Source: Schistosoma mansoni (lineage: Eukaryota; Platyhelminthes; Trematoda; Strigeidida; Schistosomatidae). Taken from it: DNA of 64,000 nucleotides. Below, piece by piece: positions 23,375-34,527 of the stretch. Every line of letters begins with the position of its first letter. Position 1 is the first letter of the stretch. The position numbers were made by a program, and so were the translations under genes. The notes beneath the pieces are model-generated. The model ran no database searches, had not been told where the DNA came from, and saw only the letters and a program-made list of their open reading frames with translations. The stretch covers positions 1-64,000 of the forward strand of contig NC_031502.1 in NCBI RefSeq assembly GCF_000237925.1, in the 5' to 3' direction.

Positions 23375-23505
23375 ACTTCGCCTGTAGCCCCTCCGGGGGC
23401 TACTGCCGGTCCCTAGCCCGGATAAAGGAGGAGGGTTTGCCATGGGGTTAGCGACCCCATCCTGTGGAAATCTAACTCGCTAAAAAACGCTAATCAGGAA
23501 AGTAA
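23375..23505 (-). repeat. Mini-R element, copy 1
   Basis: About 126-bp element. One hairpin is TAGCCCC/GGGGCTA; a terminal GATTAGCG can pair with CGCTAACC apart from one mismatch. On the plus strand it ends AAAGTAAGTAAG, like the RTE tail. TTCTAGT occurs on both flanks. Confidence 0.75.
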
Positions 23506-24424
23506 GTAAGTTCTAGTCCCTTTTATTCTTTTGAACAGTTTGAAAATGATATCTCCGGGAAATTTTGTTCTCAGTGAAGCATACTGAGGTGTTGTTTCAC
23601 TAGATTTTTAATGGTGAGAGGGTGTAAAATAAAATAAATATGGTGAAAACATAGTTCAGTTTTTAGCTTAAATACTGAAGGGAATTCTGAGTTCGAGCTA
23701 TTTAAAATGATACAATGGATTATAAGGGGGTTCATCGTTTGCTTAAGCATGACTTCTCATAGAGTAGAGTAAGAGATACTCAGTTGTGACTCTTTTACAC
23801 TGATTTTTCTGTGATAAATTTATTCAAACTACCATTATTCGAAAGTTCATCATTTCAGTTGAGCTTCCCATTAGTTTCAGGGAATTATTATTGCTTATGT
23901 ATTCACATTCAACCTTCCTCTTTATAATATAATCATATCTGCCTATGATTTCCTTTATCCACAACCTGTTACATTCCCTACATCCCATTCTGTCCATATT
24001 GGAAGAAGCGACTGTGAAGGAAGCTGGATGCTACATCAAATTTGAAATAAAGTGCACCAATTCTCAGTAGTCAAACATCGAATAAATCGCAATCTTCATT
24101 CAACTGAACTGACACAAAACAGCAGTGAAACAACATGGTATGCTAAGGATTTATGTGGACCGCTTTTCTACACATGAATTCGATTGAGGAAATGTTGACA
24201 CTCTGTATTGCCAACGGTTTGATTATCGACAGAGATGCGATATTAAATACAATGTACAAATGCAGCCTAAATTGTCATAAAGTGAAAACTGCCAAAACAA
24301 TCATTCATTGCTATATCTCTGTCTTAAGTAAATTCAATTCTCATAAAATAATTTATGAGACTAACTTCAACCTGAAGTAAATAGTGATGCTACGGTTCAG
24401 AACAACAACAACAACATATATTCA
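23506..24424. other. Interval with an unassigned open frame
   Basis: A 75-codon frame at 24153-24380 (MWTAFLHMNSIEEMLTLC...) resembles no family I know and may be chance or decayed repeat. Otherwise AT-rich. Confidence 0.35.
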
Positions 24425-24427
24425 CTT

Positions 24428-24805
24428 GTTGTGGTTTACTTCTATCTTCCCATTGTTATATTGGACTGAAATTGATCAGTCTCTTGTTGGCATATGTGCA
24501 TCCTACGCGGACTGCCTCGATATTGCTTGAAGTCACAAGCTTTATAAAAAAAGATGGATAGTGGGTAGAAGTGGAATCCAGGACGCTCGTTTCGTGCATA
24601 TAACTTCACCCCGTTGCACAAGCAGGTAGTTATCAGGATTCAGTAGTTAAGTGGATAACGTGATGGCGTTTGAAGCGAAAGGTACTGGGTCCGAGTTCCA
24701 AAGTGAACATCAACTCTGAGAAGCAGGTATAACCAGCTGAGGAGTTCCAAATAGGGCGAAACACGCATCAAACTGGATTCCACTGCTAGCCACAATCCAT
24801 ATTTG
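24428..24805. repeat. Smα divergent inverted pair, dimer junction preserved
   Basis: The minus arm (24428-24598) ends at a unit tail; the plus arm (24600-24805) begins exactly where the next unit would (ATAACTTCACCCC). The source was thus a head-to-tail dimer, inverted once. Possible flank duplication AACAACAACAACA / AACAACAATAACA. The plus ribozyme keeps CTGAGGA and GAAAC but has a broken stem III. Confidence 0.85.
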
Positions 24806-24949
24806 TTTAACAACAATAACAGTTTCAATATTGAAACAATCAAGTTCATTGAAAGCACAATTGACCAAACAACTGCTACCTCCAAATACATTAATTATTA
24901 TTATGTCAGTACGCTTCATATAAAACTTTGTGATTCACAATTAATTCAA

Positions 24950-26190
24950 TCGGATGAAAGACGCAGTAGACGCCCAACTTCGAGATCAAGAGGCTGGATT
25001 CCGTAAGGATAGGTCGTGCACAGACCAGATTGCGACACTACGAATAATCGTTGAACAATCAGTCGAGTGGAACTCATCACTATACGTCAACTTCATTGAC
25101 TATGAGAAGGCATTTGACAGCGTGGACAGGAGAACATTATGGAAACTTCTTCGACACTATGGAGTTCCTGAAAAGATTGTCAACATTATCTAAAACTCAT
25201 ACGATGGACTACAGTGCGAAGTCATGCATGGAGGACAGCTGACAGATGCATTTCCAATAGGGACCGGAGTCAGACAAGGTTGTCTACTCTCCCCATTCCT
25301 CTTCCTTCTGGTTATTTACTGGATTATGAAGAATTCGACATCTGACGGGAAATACGGAATACAATGGACAGCTCAGAATCAATTAGATGATTCGGACTTC
25401 GCAGATGACCTGGCCAACCTCTCTCATACACACGAACAAATGCAGATGAAGACAGCAAACGTAGCAGCAGCCTCTGCATCAATAGGCCTCCACATTCACA
25501 AAGGAAAAAGCAAGATTCTCAAATACAACACGGAGAACACCAACCCAATCACACTTGATGGCGAAACTCTGGAAGAGGTGGAAACATTCAAGTACCTGGG
25601 AAGCATCATTGATAAACAAGGCGGATCCGATGCAGATGTAAAGGCGAGCATTGGCAAAGTAAGGGCAGAATTTCTACAATTGAAGAACATATGGAACTCA
25701 AAACCACTCTCAACTAATTTTAAAGTGAGAATCTTCAATACGAATGTCAAGACAGTCCTACTATATGGAGCTGAAACGTGGAGAACTACTACAACCATCA
25801 TCCAAAAAGTACAAGTATTTATAAACAGTTGTCTACGAAAAATACTCAACATCCATTGGCCGGATACTATCAGCAACAGCTTCTTATGGGAGAGGACAAA
25901 CAAGCTTACAGCTGATGACGAAATTAGGAAAAGACGTTGGAAGTGGATATGACATACATTAAGGAAATCACCAAACTGAATCACGAAGCAATCCCTAACT
26001 TAGAATCCGGAAGGGAAGCGGAAAAGATGAAGGCCAAAGAACACATTACGCCGGGAAATAAAAGCAGATATGAAAAGGATGAATAGAAACTGAAAAGAAC
26101 TGGAAAGGAAGGCTCAGGACAGAGTTGGATGGAGAATGCTGGTGAGCGGCCTATGCTCCTCGACGAGGGGTAACATGTGTAAGTAAGTAT
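24950..26190 (+). mobile_element. RTE-type LINE, best reverse-transcriptase copy (dead)
   Basis: One frame from 24954 to 25951 with a single TAA at 25191-25193. RT motifs in order: DRSCTDQI, motif A FIDYEKAFDSVDR (about 25090), motif [14 protein letters not shown] (about 25270), motif C SDFADDLA (about 25400), then [32 protein letters not shown] and RKRRWKWI, where a TGA ends the frame. The C-terminal domain (GRPKNTLRRE-like) continues beyond with further stops. The N-terminal endonuclease is missing through 5' truncation. The 3' end is GTAAGTAAGTA. The layout is that of schistosome RTE elements such as SR2/SjR2. It probably supplies, or once supplied, the machinery that moves SINEs here. Confidence 0.92.
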
Positions 26191-26280
26191 TTTATTTTTT
26201 ATTACGTGTATTGACATTTCTTTTCTATTTTTTTCAATAAAACAGACTGAATAATGAATATTTTAGATTATCAGATAAAT

Positions 26281-26532
26281 TGTGGTATGGGTTACTTATA
26301 TCTTCATAAGTAGTATATAACGATGATCGGGCATTGAATGTATTTCAGTAGAAGAAAGAACGAGAACGAAACGCAATTAATATGAAAATGCATGAACAAT
26401 AATAATCGGAGACTATGGACTGATATTTACAGAAGGAACGTTCAAGATTGAGACAGTAGATTAATAGTTTGCAAATTAACTGTTTACTGTATGATTGTCA
26501 GGTTTTAGTGAGATAGTCTGTAATTTCAACCA
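26281..26532 (+). repeat. LTR family copy, 3'-truncated
   Basis: Starts TGTGGTATGGGTTACTTAT, as in the canonical LTR, and is lost after the GTCTGTAATTT block. Confidence 0.75.
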
Positions 26533-26725
26533 ATGACTATCTGGACTCAGTAGATGAACGTATAATGTACCAGCGTTCGGTGCGAAAGATACTGTGTTTG
26601 ATTGTCGGAGTGAACATAAAAGCTGGGATACTGACGAATTCAGCTAACGAATCCTAAACAAGAAAACACTCTCGTCCTGGATAACACTACTACTATCCAC
26701 ATCCAATCTCTTCTATAAAAAGTCA
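26533..26725 (+). repeat. Ancient Smα-like copy
   Basis: A recognisable head (GGACTCAGTAGATGAACG) and ribozyme region (CTAACGAATCC, then CTCGTCCTGGATAAC). The core is destroyed. Confidence 0.65.
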
Positions 26726-27207
26726 AAGCTAATAATTTAACTCTCAGTGTTCAATAAATAAAACTTTGTATATGGTTTCCAGGGTTACAATGACTTAATG
26801 ATCATTAAGGCTTATTTGTAAAAAGATACAATTACTTGTTAAAAAAAAAAGTAGAGACCACTAGATTCATAGTTTCTAAGCATGGAACAATCTTTGTTGT
26901 ACCCGCTAAATTCTCTTTCGAAATTGATTTTCCCACCTCACAATCTTCCTATCAACAACAAAAAACAAACTAATCCCATATTGGTAAAAAAAACCGCTAC
27001 AATAAATGACATCCCTGGTTGAAGAAAGAAACGGTTAACATTGAACAGACCACACAACTGTAAATTTTCCCATCTACAGGCATTTAGATAATTTAATAAT
27101 TAAAACGTATATAATGTATTACAAAACCCTGAACAATATTTTTAATCTACTTGCCTTTTATCTGAAGAAGTATTCATTCATAAACTCCCATGAATTACCA
27201 TATAGTA
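26726..27207. other. AT-rich interval downstream of the host gene
   Basis: No coding or repeat features recognised. Confidence 0.4.
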
Positions 27208-27220
27208 GCTTCACTACTCA

Positions 27221-27346
27221 ACTCCACCTGTAACTCTTCTAGAGTTACTGCCGGTCCTAAGCCCGGGTAAAGGAGAAGGAGGGTTGGGCATGTAGTTAGC
27301 GTCCCCATCCCGTAGAAAAACCAACTCGTTAAAACAACGCTAACCG
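27221..27346 (-). repeat. Mini-R element, copy 2, with 13-bp target duplication
   Basis: Flanked by GCTTCACTACTCA (27208-27220) and GCTTCATTACTCA (27347-27359), so it is an independent 126-bp retroposed element. On the minus strand GGTTAGCGT pairs with ACGCTAACT, and TAACTCT pairs with AGAGTTA. Confidence 0.82.
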
Positions 27347-27695
27347 GCTTCATTACTCATGTTGAGACTATTATTTATTACCAATTAGTATGTTTATATC
27401 ATATACGACTGATGATTGCTAGTTAGTTAGCTGTAATATCTAAAAAGAGATAAGTTAAAATGACTTCTGAATTGAGTGGTTATCTACTAGATTGTTCCAT
27501 TGTTCAGCTTATAATATCAATTAATGCCTATAAAATAAACGAATTCGAACCCATAGTAACAATAAGGTCACTATGTGTTCTCAAATAACTTTCACTTATA
27601 ACTGAAGAGAACTGTAGTATATGTATGAACTAAAAGTCAGCTTTTCCACTATAAACATAATGATGATTTACAAAAGTATGAAAAATACTAAACAA

Positions 27696-28247
27696 TTATC
27701 CTAATTGTAGTCTTTTTAGATCTGATATATGATACATATGACGCTCAGTGATCGGTATATTGTTAAGAACATTCATGTACAGATTACATTTTCCCAAATA
27801 TCCATTATGTTTAATTTCCTTTAATTGATCAATATATGACTGAGGAAGTTGTGATTGAATAGCTCCACGAATGATGATATCCAAATAATATGGTGATGGA
27901 TCTCCTGGTTCAGTTGAATTCAAAATATAACTTCTACAATTAATAATTGAAGACTTTTCAGAAAAAAGATGAACTGAAATTTCAACAGGTTGATACATTA
28001 TAGGAGCAGATTCTTGTAAATCTAATGTTTTCATATCATTTATACACATTTTCCATATAGTACCCATAACATATTCAGATGGTGATGGTTTAATTGTTGC
28101 AGTAGCTCCAAACCAATTATTACTTATTCCACCAAATGAAAGAACATAATCTTCTAAAACTCCAATACCAATAAATTGAGCAGATTTATTGGATAACTGT
28201 ATACGTTCTTTTAACAAATTACTCCCAAATGCAAAGTAATAGAACAT
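27696..28247 (-). CDS. GGCT: Gamma-glutamylcyclotransferase (GGCT-like), complete single-exon reading frame
   Basis: 183-codon frame starting MFYYFAFGSNLL and ending at a stop at 27696. The N-terminal FAFGSNLL loop matches the (Y/F)GSNL substrate-binding loop of the GGCT fold (human protein about 188 residues), which releases 5-oxoproline from gamma-glutamyl peptides in the cytosolic gamma-glutamyl (glutathione) cycle. Other family-like stretches are a WFGATATI segment near residue 45, a GTIWKM strand near 62, LDLQES with Glu79 where the human catalytic Glu lies in LDEQEG, a CRSY strand near 104, and a PSPYYLDIIIRGA segment. No signal peptide or membrane segment is visible. The start is chosen because the FGSN loop follows within seven residues, as in the family. 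No stop or frameshift interrupts it, in contrast to all surrounding retroelement frames. It is intronless here; whether it is the source gene or an intact retrocopy cannot be decided. A candidate AATAAA on the minus strand lies near 27372. Confidence 0.88.
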   Translation of the reverse strand: MFYYFAFGSNLLKERIQLSNKSAQFIGIGVLEDYVLSFGGISNNWFGATATIKPSPSEYVMGTIWKMCINDMKTLDLQESAPIMYQPVEISVHLFSEKSSIINCRSYILNSTEPGDPSPYYLDIIIRGAIQSQLPQSYIDQLKEIKHNGYLGKCNLYMNVLNNIPITERHMYHISDLKRLQLG

Positions 28248-28430
28248 GAGATAATAAAGAAATATTTACAAATGATTCCTTGTCAAGAGAATAGTGTATT
28301 GCTGATCTTCAGTAATATAGGTCAATACTTTATGTTTCAGGTATTAATTAGTATAATCTAGAAAATTGAAGAAACGAGATTATGTAAAATATAAAGAGAA
28401 TCATAAAGGTAACCAAACTATTAATTTATT
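28248..28430 (-). promoter_or_regulatory. Upstream flank of the GGCT-like gene
   Basis: The 180 bases before the start codon are AT-rich with no clear TATA box, splice acceptor or RNA leader signal. Listed only to record that no 5' exon is evident. Confidence 0.3.
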
Positions 28431-28437
28431 TGCATTG

Positions 28438-28565
28438 GTTGTTTGAATCTTTTCGTTCATGTTAAGGACTACCACTAATCACCACTGTGCTGATTCCCCC
28501 GATGTTGATATTGAGTGCAGATGTACTCGGTTGATGATTCCGAAACAGAAGGAAACACTCGTAAT
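28438..28565. repeat. Degenerate Smα divergent pair
   Basis: A minus tail (GTTTGAATCTTTTCGTTCATG) is followed by a plus ribozyme-region remnant (GGTTGATGATTCCGAAACAG). Confidence 0.55.
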
Positions 28566-28583
28566 AAATCTTACAAATAGCTA

Positions 28584-29030
28584 ATAGAGGGGGTTTTGTG
28601 GAGAATTTAGTATTTTCATAGTTGAAATCATGGGTCAATTGAAGCTAGACTAACATCGTAAACCTGGAAGCTCACTGGTGACTGACTTCAAGAGATATTT
28701 CCTTGAGTTCTAGTGGGAAGCAGTGGTCAGTGGAGTTCTACCAAGTCTGTTGTAGAGATATCAACTCACTGAAGACAATTGGTGAACGGTTGCTCAACTT
28801 CGTGTATCAGTTGAAGTTAGACATTAACAGCGTTGAATGCCGGCTCAGTGCTCTATCGGTTAAGTGCTCTGGCGCAAGACTGGTAGTTCCTGGGTTCGAA
28901 TCTCGCGGGTGCGGAAGCGTGGATGTGCACTGCCGAGGAGTCCCATAATAAGGCAAAACGGCCTTAAAGCAATGTTTCCAGGTTTTTGATGGTGGTCTAG
29001 TTTCAATTAACTCACGCTTTCAATAGTTTC
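28584..29030. repeat. SINE-B/B2 divergent inverted complex
   Basis: A minus 3' end (28584-28670) joins a plus unit (28671-29030) with tRNA-like head and B box GGTTCGAATCT. The ribozyme has CCGAGGAG and the B2 marker GGCCTTAAAGC. Confidence 0.85.
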
Positions 29031-29204
29031 TTAATTCAAATGTCAACCCTTTCTAGAATTTGAAGGACTTGAATCCTGATTACATTTTGCAAATTTAACG
29101 TGACAAATTGTTGGTCATTTCAAGTCAGCTTTATGGTTAGTTTGAACAACATTTGTTAACATTAGTATAAATGGATATATTGCCTACATACACCTACTTG
29201 TTAT

Positions 29205-30035
29205 CAGTAAGGGGATTTGCGGAGATTGTAATATTTTTAACAGTTGAATTCATGAGTCGATCTATGCTAGACCACCATTCAAAACCTGGAAGCATTGGAC
29301 AGCCGTCTCATCCTAGTATAGAACTCCTCAGCGGTCAACACTCACAACTCTGCGTGTGGGACTCGAACCCAGGACTAGAAGTGTTGCGTGCGAAAGCTTA
29401 GGCTGTAGACCAATGGGCTGACATTCAACGGTATTATTGTCTAACTTCAATCGATTCATGATCTTGCATAGCCCTATATCCATTGTCTAAGGTCGATACC
29501 ATTCCCTACCGGACACGGACTTGTCTCCACTGGTCACAGCTGAACACTAGAAATCCAAGAAATCGATCTTGAAGCTAGTGACTAGTGAGCACATGATTAT
29601 TATCAGAATGTGGAATAGTGGAGATTGTTATTTTAATAGTTGAATCCATCAATTAATCTAAGCAAGACCACCATTGAAAACCTGAAAGCGTTGGACAGTC
29701 TCTCTATTATGGGTTTCCTGAACAGTGAACATCCACGATCCCGCATGCGGGATTCAGACTCAGGACCTTCAGTTTCAGGCAATGGATGAATGGTTGCGCA
29801 AGATCCTGGATCGATTGAATTTAGACAATAATACCGTTGAATGTCAGTTCATGGGTCTAGAGCCTAAACTTTCGCACGCAACACTCCTGGTTCTGAGTTT
29901 GAGTCCCACATGCGAAGTTGTGATTATGCACTGCTGAAGAGTCCTATACTAGGATGAGACGGTCGTCCAATGCTTCCAGGTTTTGAATGGTGGTCCAGCA
30001 TAGATCAACCCGTGAACTTAAACCTACTAGTTAAC
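29205..30035. repeat. SINE-B tandem minus dimer joined to a plus copy
   Basis: Two minus units repeat with a period of about 405 bp (starts near 29208 and 29613), then a plus copy runs to 30035. This is a diverged subfamily whose unit reads CCTGAACAGT in place of CCTCAGCAGT. The plus ribozyme has CTGAAGA but GAGAC for GAAAC. Confidence 0.85.
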
Positions 30036-30685
30036 TTTAAACACTAAATGAATAGAAGCACTTTTGAACAAGATAATTAAAAATCAAACAAAATATTGAG
30101 ACTCACTACTATTTACATAGAATGAGCAGGACGATATAACTGTCAATGAAACAACCAAGCTTAGATTCATTAACTCATCTACAAGTTATTTGCCTTTAGC
30201 ATTATTAAACTGTTAACTCATGTCATTGGTTGTTATAATGACCTTGTGTTTGCTTTAACATTTTATAATTGGCTAATAAATTGGTCTTAATCAATATGCC
30301 TATTTTGTTTACTACATGACCTAAAAAAAGTTGACCTAGTTACAAAGAATTCAAAACTGACAGTCATTAAAGTTCATTTCAACATTATGGGTGCTCTTGA
30401 AGATTTGTCATTTATAATTAATTTTGATGTAATAGGTTGAAAATAGTAATATTAAACACAATAGAACATTGATAATGATAGTAGAACTAGAGAGCTATCA
30501 GTATCTCCGTGACAAAAGTACATAGTATAAGCTATATTCTTTTGCTTGTGAATGAATTCTGATTGTTCATTTCTTTCTTAATTTGATGCTCTGTATGTTT
30601 AGTATCTAATGAATGCCACATGATTAGACCAAACAGCTTAAAGAATAAAAAACCTTCTATTAATAAAGCAATAAATGCTCTTGCA
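30036..30685. other. AT-rich interval, nothing recognised
   Basis: No coding or repeat match. Confidence 0.4.
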
Positions 30686-30689
30686 TACT

Positions 30690-30815
30690 GAAACGCCTAA
30701 GTGAATGCGGATTAGTTTTTCTACGGGATGGGGTCGCTAACCCTATGTCCAACCCTCCTCCTTTACTCGGACTTGGGACCGGCAGTAACTCTAGAAGAGC
30801 TACAAGCGGAGTTGC
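30690..30815 (+). repeat. Mini-R element, copy 3
   Basis: Same ends as the other copies, here in the GGTTAGCG-first orientation with a small internal deletion near its start. The TAACTCT hairpin is present with one mismatch. Confidence 0.72.
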
Positions 30816-31436
30816 ATATCACTATGCTTGTCAACAGAATTCAACCAGTCATTAAAATAAGCGAAATAATAGCCAGTGATTTAAAAAAAAGAATATAGTC
30901 TTCGTTTAAACGTAAGAACAGTGTGAAAACAAGATGTAGATGGTAAGTGACGACCAATTAATTTCTTTCTTAAGAGATTTAATGTTGCTTAGTTTTTGTA
31001 TATTGTATTTGGCAGTTAAAGTCTATGTATTGTTCACTGGCTTAAAATTCCCTAGAAACTCCTTCATAGTAACTTTGGACTGCGATTGCAACAGTAAAAT
31101 TTATGGACGAACCAATCATATTTAAGATAGCATGTCTTGTATTTTGGCGCAAAATTCATTCACCCATTCGGATAAATATCACTTTGGCATTATAGCTTAT
31201 ATCGGTTTCTGGTGAAAACATTAAATAAAATTTCTGATATTATCATCAACTGTAAATCTTCATCCTAATCCCTCACACTAATATAACTCGCATTTAACCC
31301 TGGTAAGTAGGTGGACATCGCAAGGTCATTTTAGCGTTCTTCAAAGGTCGTCCATAAATCAATGTTTTACAGGACTCGTCAACTTATAATTAACTACATA
31401 CTTTCAGTCGAACAATATAATCTATGAACAGAAGAA

Positions 31437-32715
31437 AGGAACACCGATGAGATCACTAATATCAGGGCTTATTGCAGAAGCAGTGATGCAGAGACTGGAA
31501 GCCTCGACCTTACCAGTGATCAAGCCAATCGTTATGTGGACGACATGCTCGTCATCGTCGGAAAGGACAAGCTGGAAAAAACCTACAACCTGATCAACAA
31601 TGTCTTCGTTGACATCAAGTTCACAATGGTACAGGAGTCAAACAACTAACTAGTATTCTTTGATTCACTAGTCACCAGAACCGGCATAGGAAAACTGGAG
31701 ACTCAAATATATCGGAAGCCAACCAACACAGATCAAATTCTCTAGTACAGCATCAACAATACAAGAACTCACAAAATCAATGGAGTACAAACTTTATTCA
31801 GGAGGACGAGAACACACTGCAACACACTTGCAGCGCGGAAAAATGAAGAAAAATATCTAAACACCATCCTTTTAAAGAACGGTTACCCAATCAACTTAAT
31901 TAAAAAATACCAATTTAATACACCAGAAGAATCGAAATCAAGTACAAACAGATCACCCTACTATATATAGAAGAAATATCAGAAATTACAATGAGACTAT
32001 TGAAGCCGTTTGAAATAGGTGTTGCACACAAACCAGTAAAATTCCTTCAATCACTCTTATGCAAACCAAAGGATAGAATGACAAAAGAAGAAAAAACTGA
32101 ATATCGTATGAAAAATAAATTGTTACAAGTGCGAAAAATACCACATCGGACAAAGTGGGTTCCTCCTTCATATTCGCCTACATGAACATCAATTAGCAGT
32201 TAAACACCACGACATATCCTCACCTATATCAATGCATGCGGACAACTGTGAATACACATTTGACTGGAAAATTATTGAGATCTTAGATGGAATACTAAAA
32301 GCACCATGGAATTTTTAGTAGATTGACACTCAGGTCAATCGGCAGTCAATAAACACATTGAAATCGATCCAATCTATCAACAAATTAGAAAAATCATGAA
32401 CAAACATGGGACCAACAATCAAATCGAAGGGAGATACGATCAAAATAAGGAAGTAGACAATGATAGGCTAAAGGTCAATAACAATCAGTCAAGAACGAGG
32501 ACAACAGGACAATCTGCGAGCCATATGTGGAAAAATTTGAACACTTCGCTTCTACCTGGGGATTGTGGTGATAATGTTGTTCAGAAGAACAATGAAGGTT
32601 TCACAACCAATCCACCTAACTCAGAGAACAAAACGCCACCTAAAAATCTTTTAACAACCTTATTAGAACTGATTTGTTCCATAACCAATTATGCCAGCTA
32701 CGGAAGGTAGAGAGT
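31437..32715 (+). mobile_element. Penelope-like element: RT motif C, GIY-YIG domain and C-terminal tail (dead)
   Basis: Across frameshifts and stops the plus strand encodes SLISGLIAEAVMQRLE (PLE motif), RYVDDMLVIVGKDKL (RT motif C with YVDD), DIKFTM, TGIGKLETQIYRKPTNTD, LKNGYPIN, then the GIY-YIG part YKINCYKCEKYHIGQSG and RLHEHQLAVKHHD, and a post-GIY tail WHSGQSA-NKHIEID. An extension of about 100 codons (32396-32710) follows, also seen at 44705. The order RT then GIY-YIG is diagnostic of PLEs. 5'-truncated, non-functional. Confidence 0.88.
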
Positions 32716-33214
32716 GAATTATAAAATTCGGAGTATTCTACAACATCATACAATTACTTCACCAACATACAGTTTCACAATCTTATATATCTCAACCATA
32801 TTTTTATATGTTGATATACCAGCTAACACGTTTGAAGTTTTCTTGTTACCGACTTACTTGGGAGAATATCACCGTGTAAACAAACGATTATGATGTCAAT
32901 GAAATTGAAGTCTCAGTGATTACAAACGTTTAAGTACTACTTAGGTATTTTCATTTTAACTGGAAATGCTAATCACAGAAGTCATTTCAGAACCGCCTGT
33001 TTATTTATCAAAAAATGTTTTACTACTAATAAGTAGCTAAATGTATTTCGCAAATATAAATGAACTTTGTGTTCAGATAGACTTCATGTACTTATCATAG
33101 TAATGTGAAATACACGTTGATAAACTAAATATTTTCATATATTCATGGGTATTTAATGTAATCTACAATGGATTTATAATGGTCGATACCGTCGAATTAT
33201 AAGTCGGCAAATGT
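32716..33214. other. AT-rich interval
   Basis: No genes recognised; may include the 3' flank of the PLE. Confidence 0.35.
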
Positions 33215-33745
33215 CTATTATTATATTAGTTGGCTATGTTATATCCTGGTGAAGACACGAGTACGGATAATTCCGGGAGCCTATTGATGGACGATTATTC
33301 CATATATATATTTATGGTTTAACTATTGAGTGATTAGACTGTGTATATCTATATTCATCTTATCGTAAGCTTCATTTTGACCTATGAATTATTACTGTAC
33401 GATTTACTGTCCCTAAATCATATTCAGTTTATTGATTATTGTCTCCCACGTTCACAGCCACATTTGGCTTGATTTTGTACAAATATTATTTTCTATTTTA
33501 TGGTGTGATGTGGTCTGTTTGTCTGGTGTATAAACAGAGTATGCTTAAAATAAATGATTCGCATAAATTTTCATAGCAGAAACTGCAATTGGTGTTCTGG
33601 ACTCAATTGGAAGAACTAAGCGGACAAGGGACCAATAAGGACGCTAGACTACTCATACTGGTCGAACGTCATTGATTTGTAACAGTGTTAAGATTGGAAA
33701 AGTCGTATTTCAACTGGTGGATAATTCACGTGATAAAGAGCGGAC
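33215..33745 (+). repeat. LTR-like repeat, copy 2, with possible primer-binding site
   Basis: Collinear with 22490-22870. It has a TATAAAC box near 33528 and AATAAATGATTCG near 33550. After TTTCAAC near 33715 comes TGGTGGATAATTCACG, which starts with TGG like a tRNA primer-binding site. Element name not assigned. Confidence 0.55.
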
Positions 33746-34527
33746 ATAAAATCATAACGAATTGGCAACAGCCTTCTTTTATAACGTCATAACAAATTGG
33801 CGATGGCCTTTTATAAATTCACAATAGGCTGTACATACACTACTTAAATAATGAGGAACATGTACTCGCTACGTAGATAACTATGATGCATAAATCATAG
33901 GTAAATAACTGGCTACTTTACATTGTTGGGTATTTCCACGATGGTCGATAACATATTATATAGGATCCATAATTCTACATTTTGAAATAAATCATATAAA
34001 TACATGATGAATGTGAGTTGAAGTTCTATGTTTAAGAAGAAAAGATGATAGTAAGTCATTCAGTTGCTAACAGTATAAACAGTCTCACGACTATATGTTT
34101 GTGAGAATATCAATGATATGTTTTCATAATTAAGTCTTGGATTGATTAATACCGATTAAATTACATCCCATTCACACAATGATGTTCATCAGTTTATACT
34201 AGTAAAGCCTTTGATCTTCAATGTGTAAAAGAATAAAATGATAGCGATATCCTGATCTCAATGCACAAACTTATGTGAATGAAGTACAAACTATTGACGA
34301 TTATCCAAACACTACTGGAAAAATTAGTCTGCATATTGTCTTACATATTTCTTTGACACTGCATTTCAGAAAAACTCACTCACGCCCTAATCGATATTTA
34401 TGATTACTTTCTAATTGACATTACTTCCACACATTTAAAATAGTGTTGGCATAAAGAATAAACACAATAGGCTATGAAAATAAATTTTAAAACTATTAAA
34501 GTATTATAAATTGAGATTAAATAATAT
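33746..34527. other. AT-rich interval, nothing recognised
   Basis: Contains a short near-repeat of CATAACGAATTGGC / CATAACAAATTGGC at about 33750-33800. No coding features. Confidence 0.4.

Noticed and set aside
25496-25984. 162-codon minus frame opposite the RTE
   Set aside because: Shadow of the RTE sense frame; equivalent shadows occur opposite the copies at 6363, 34541 and 45423.
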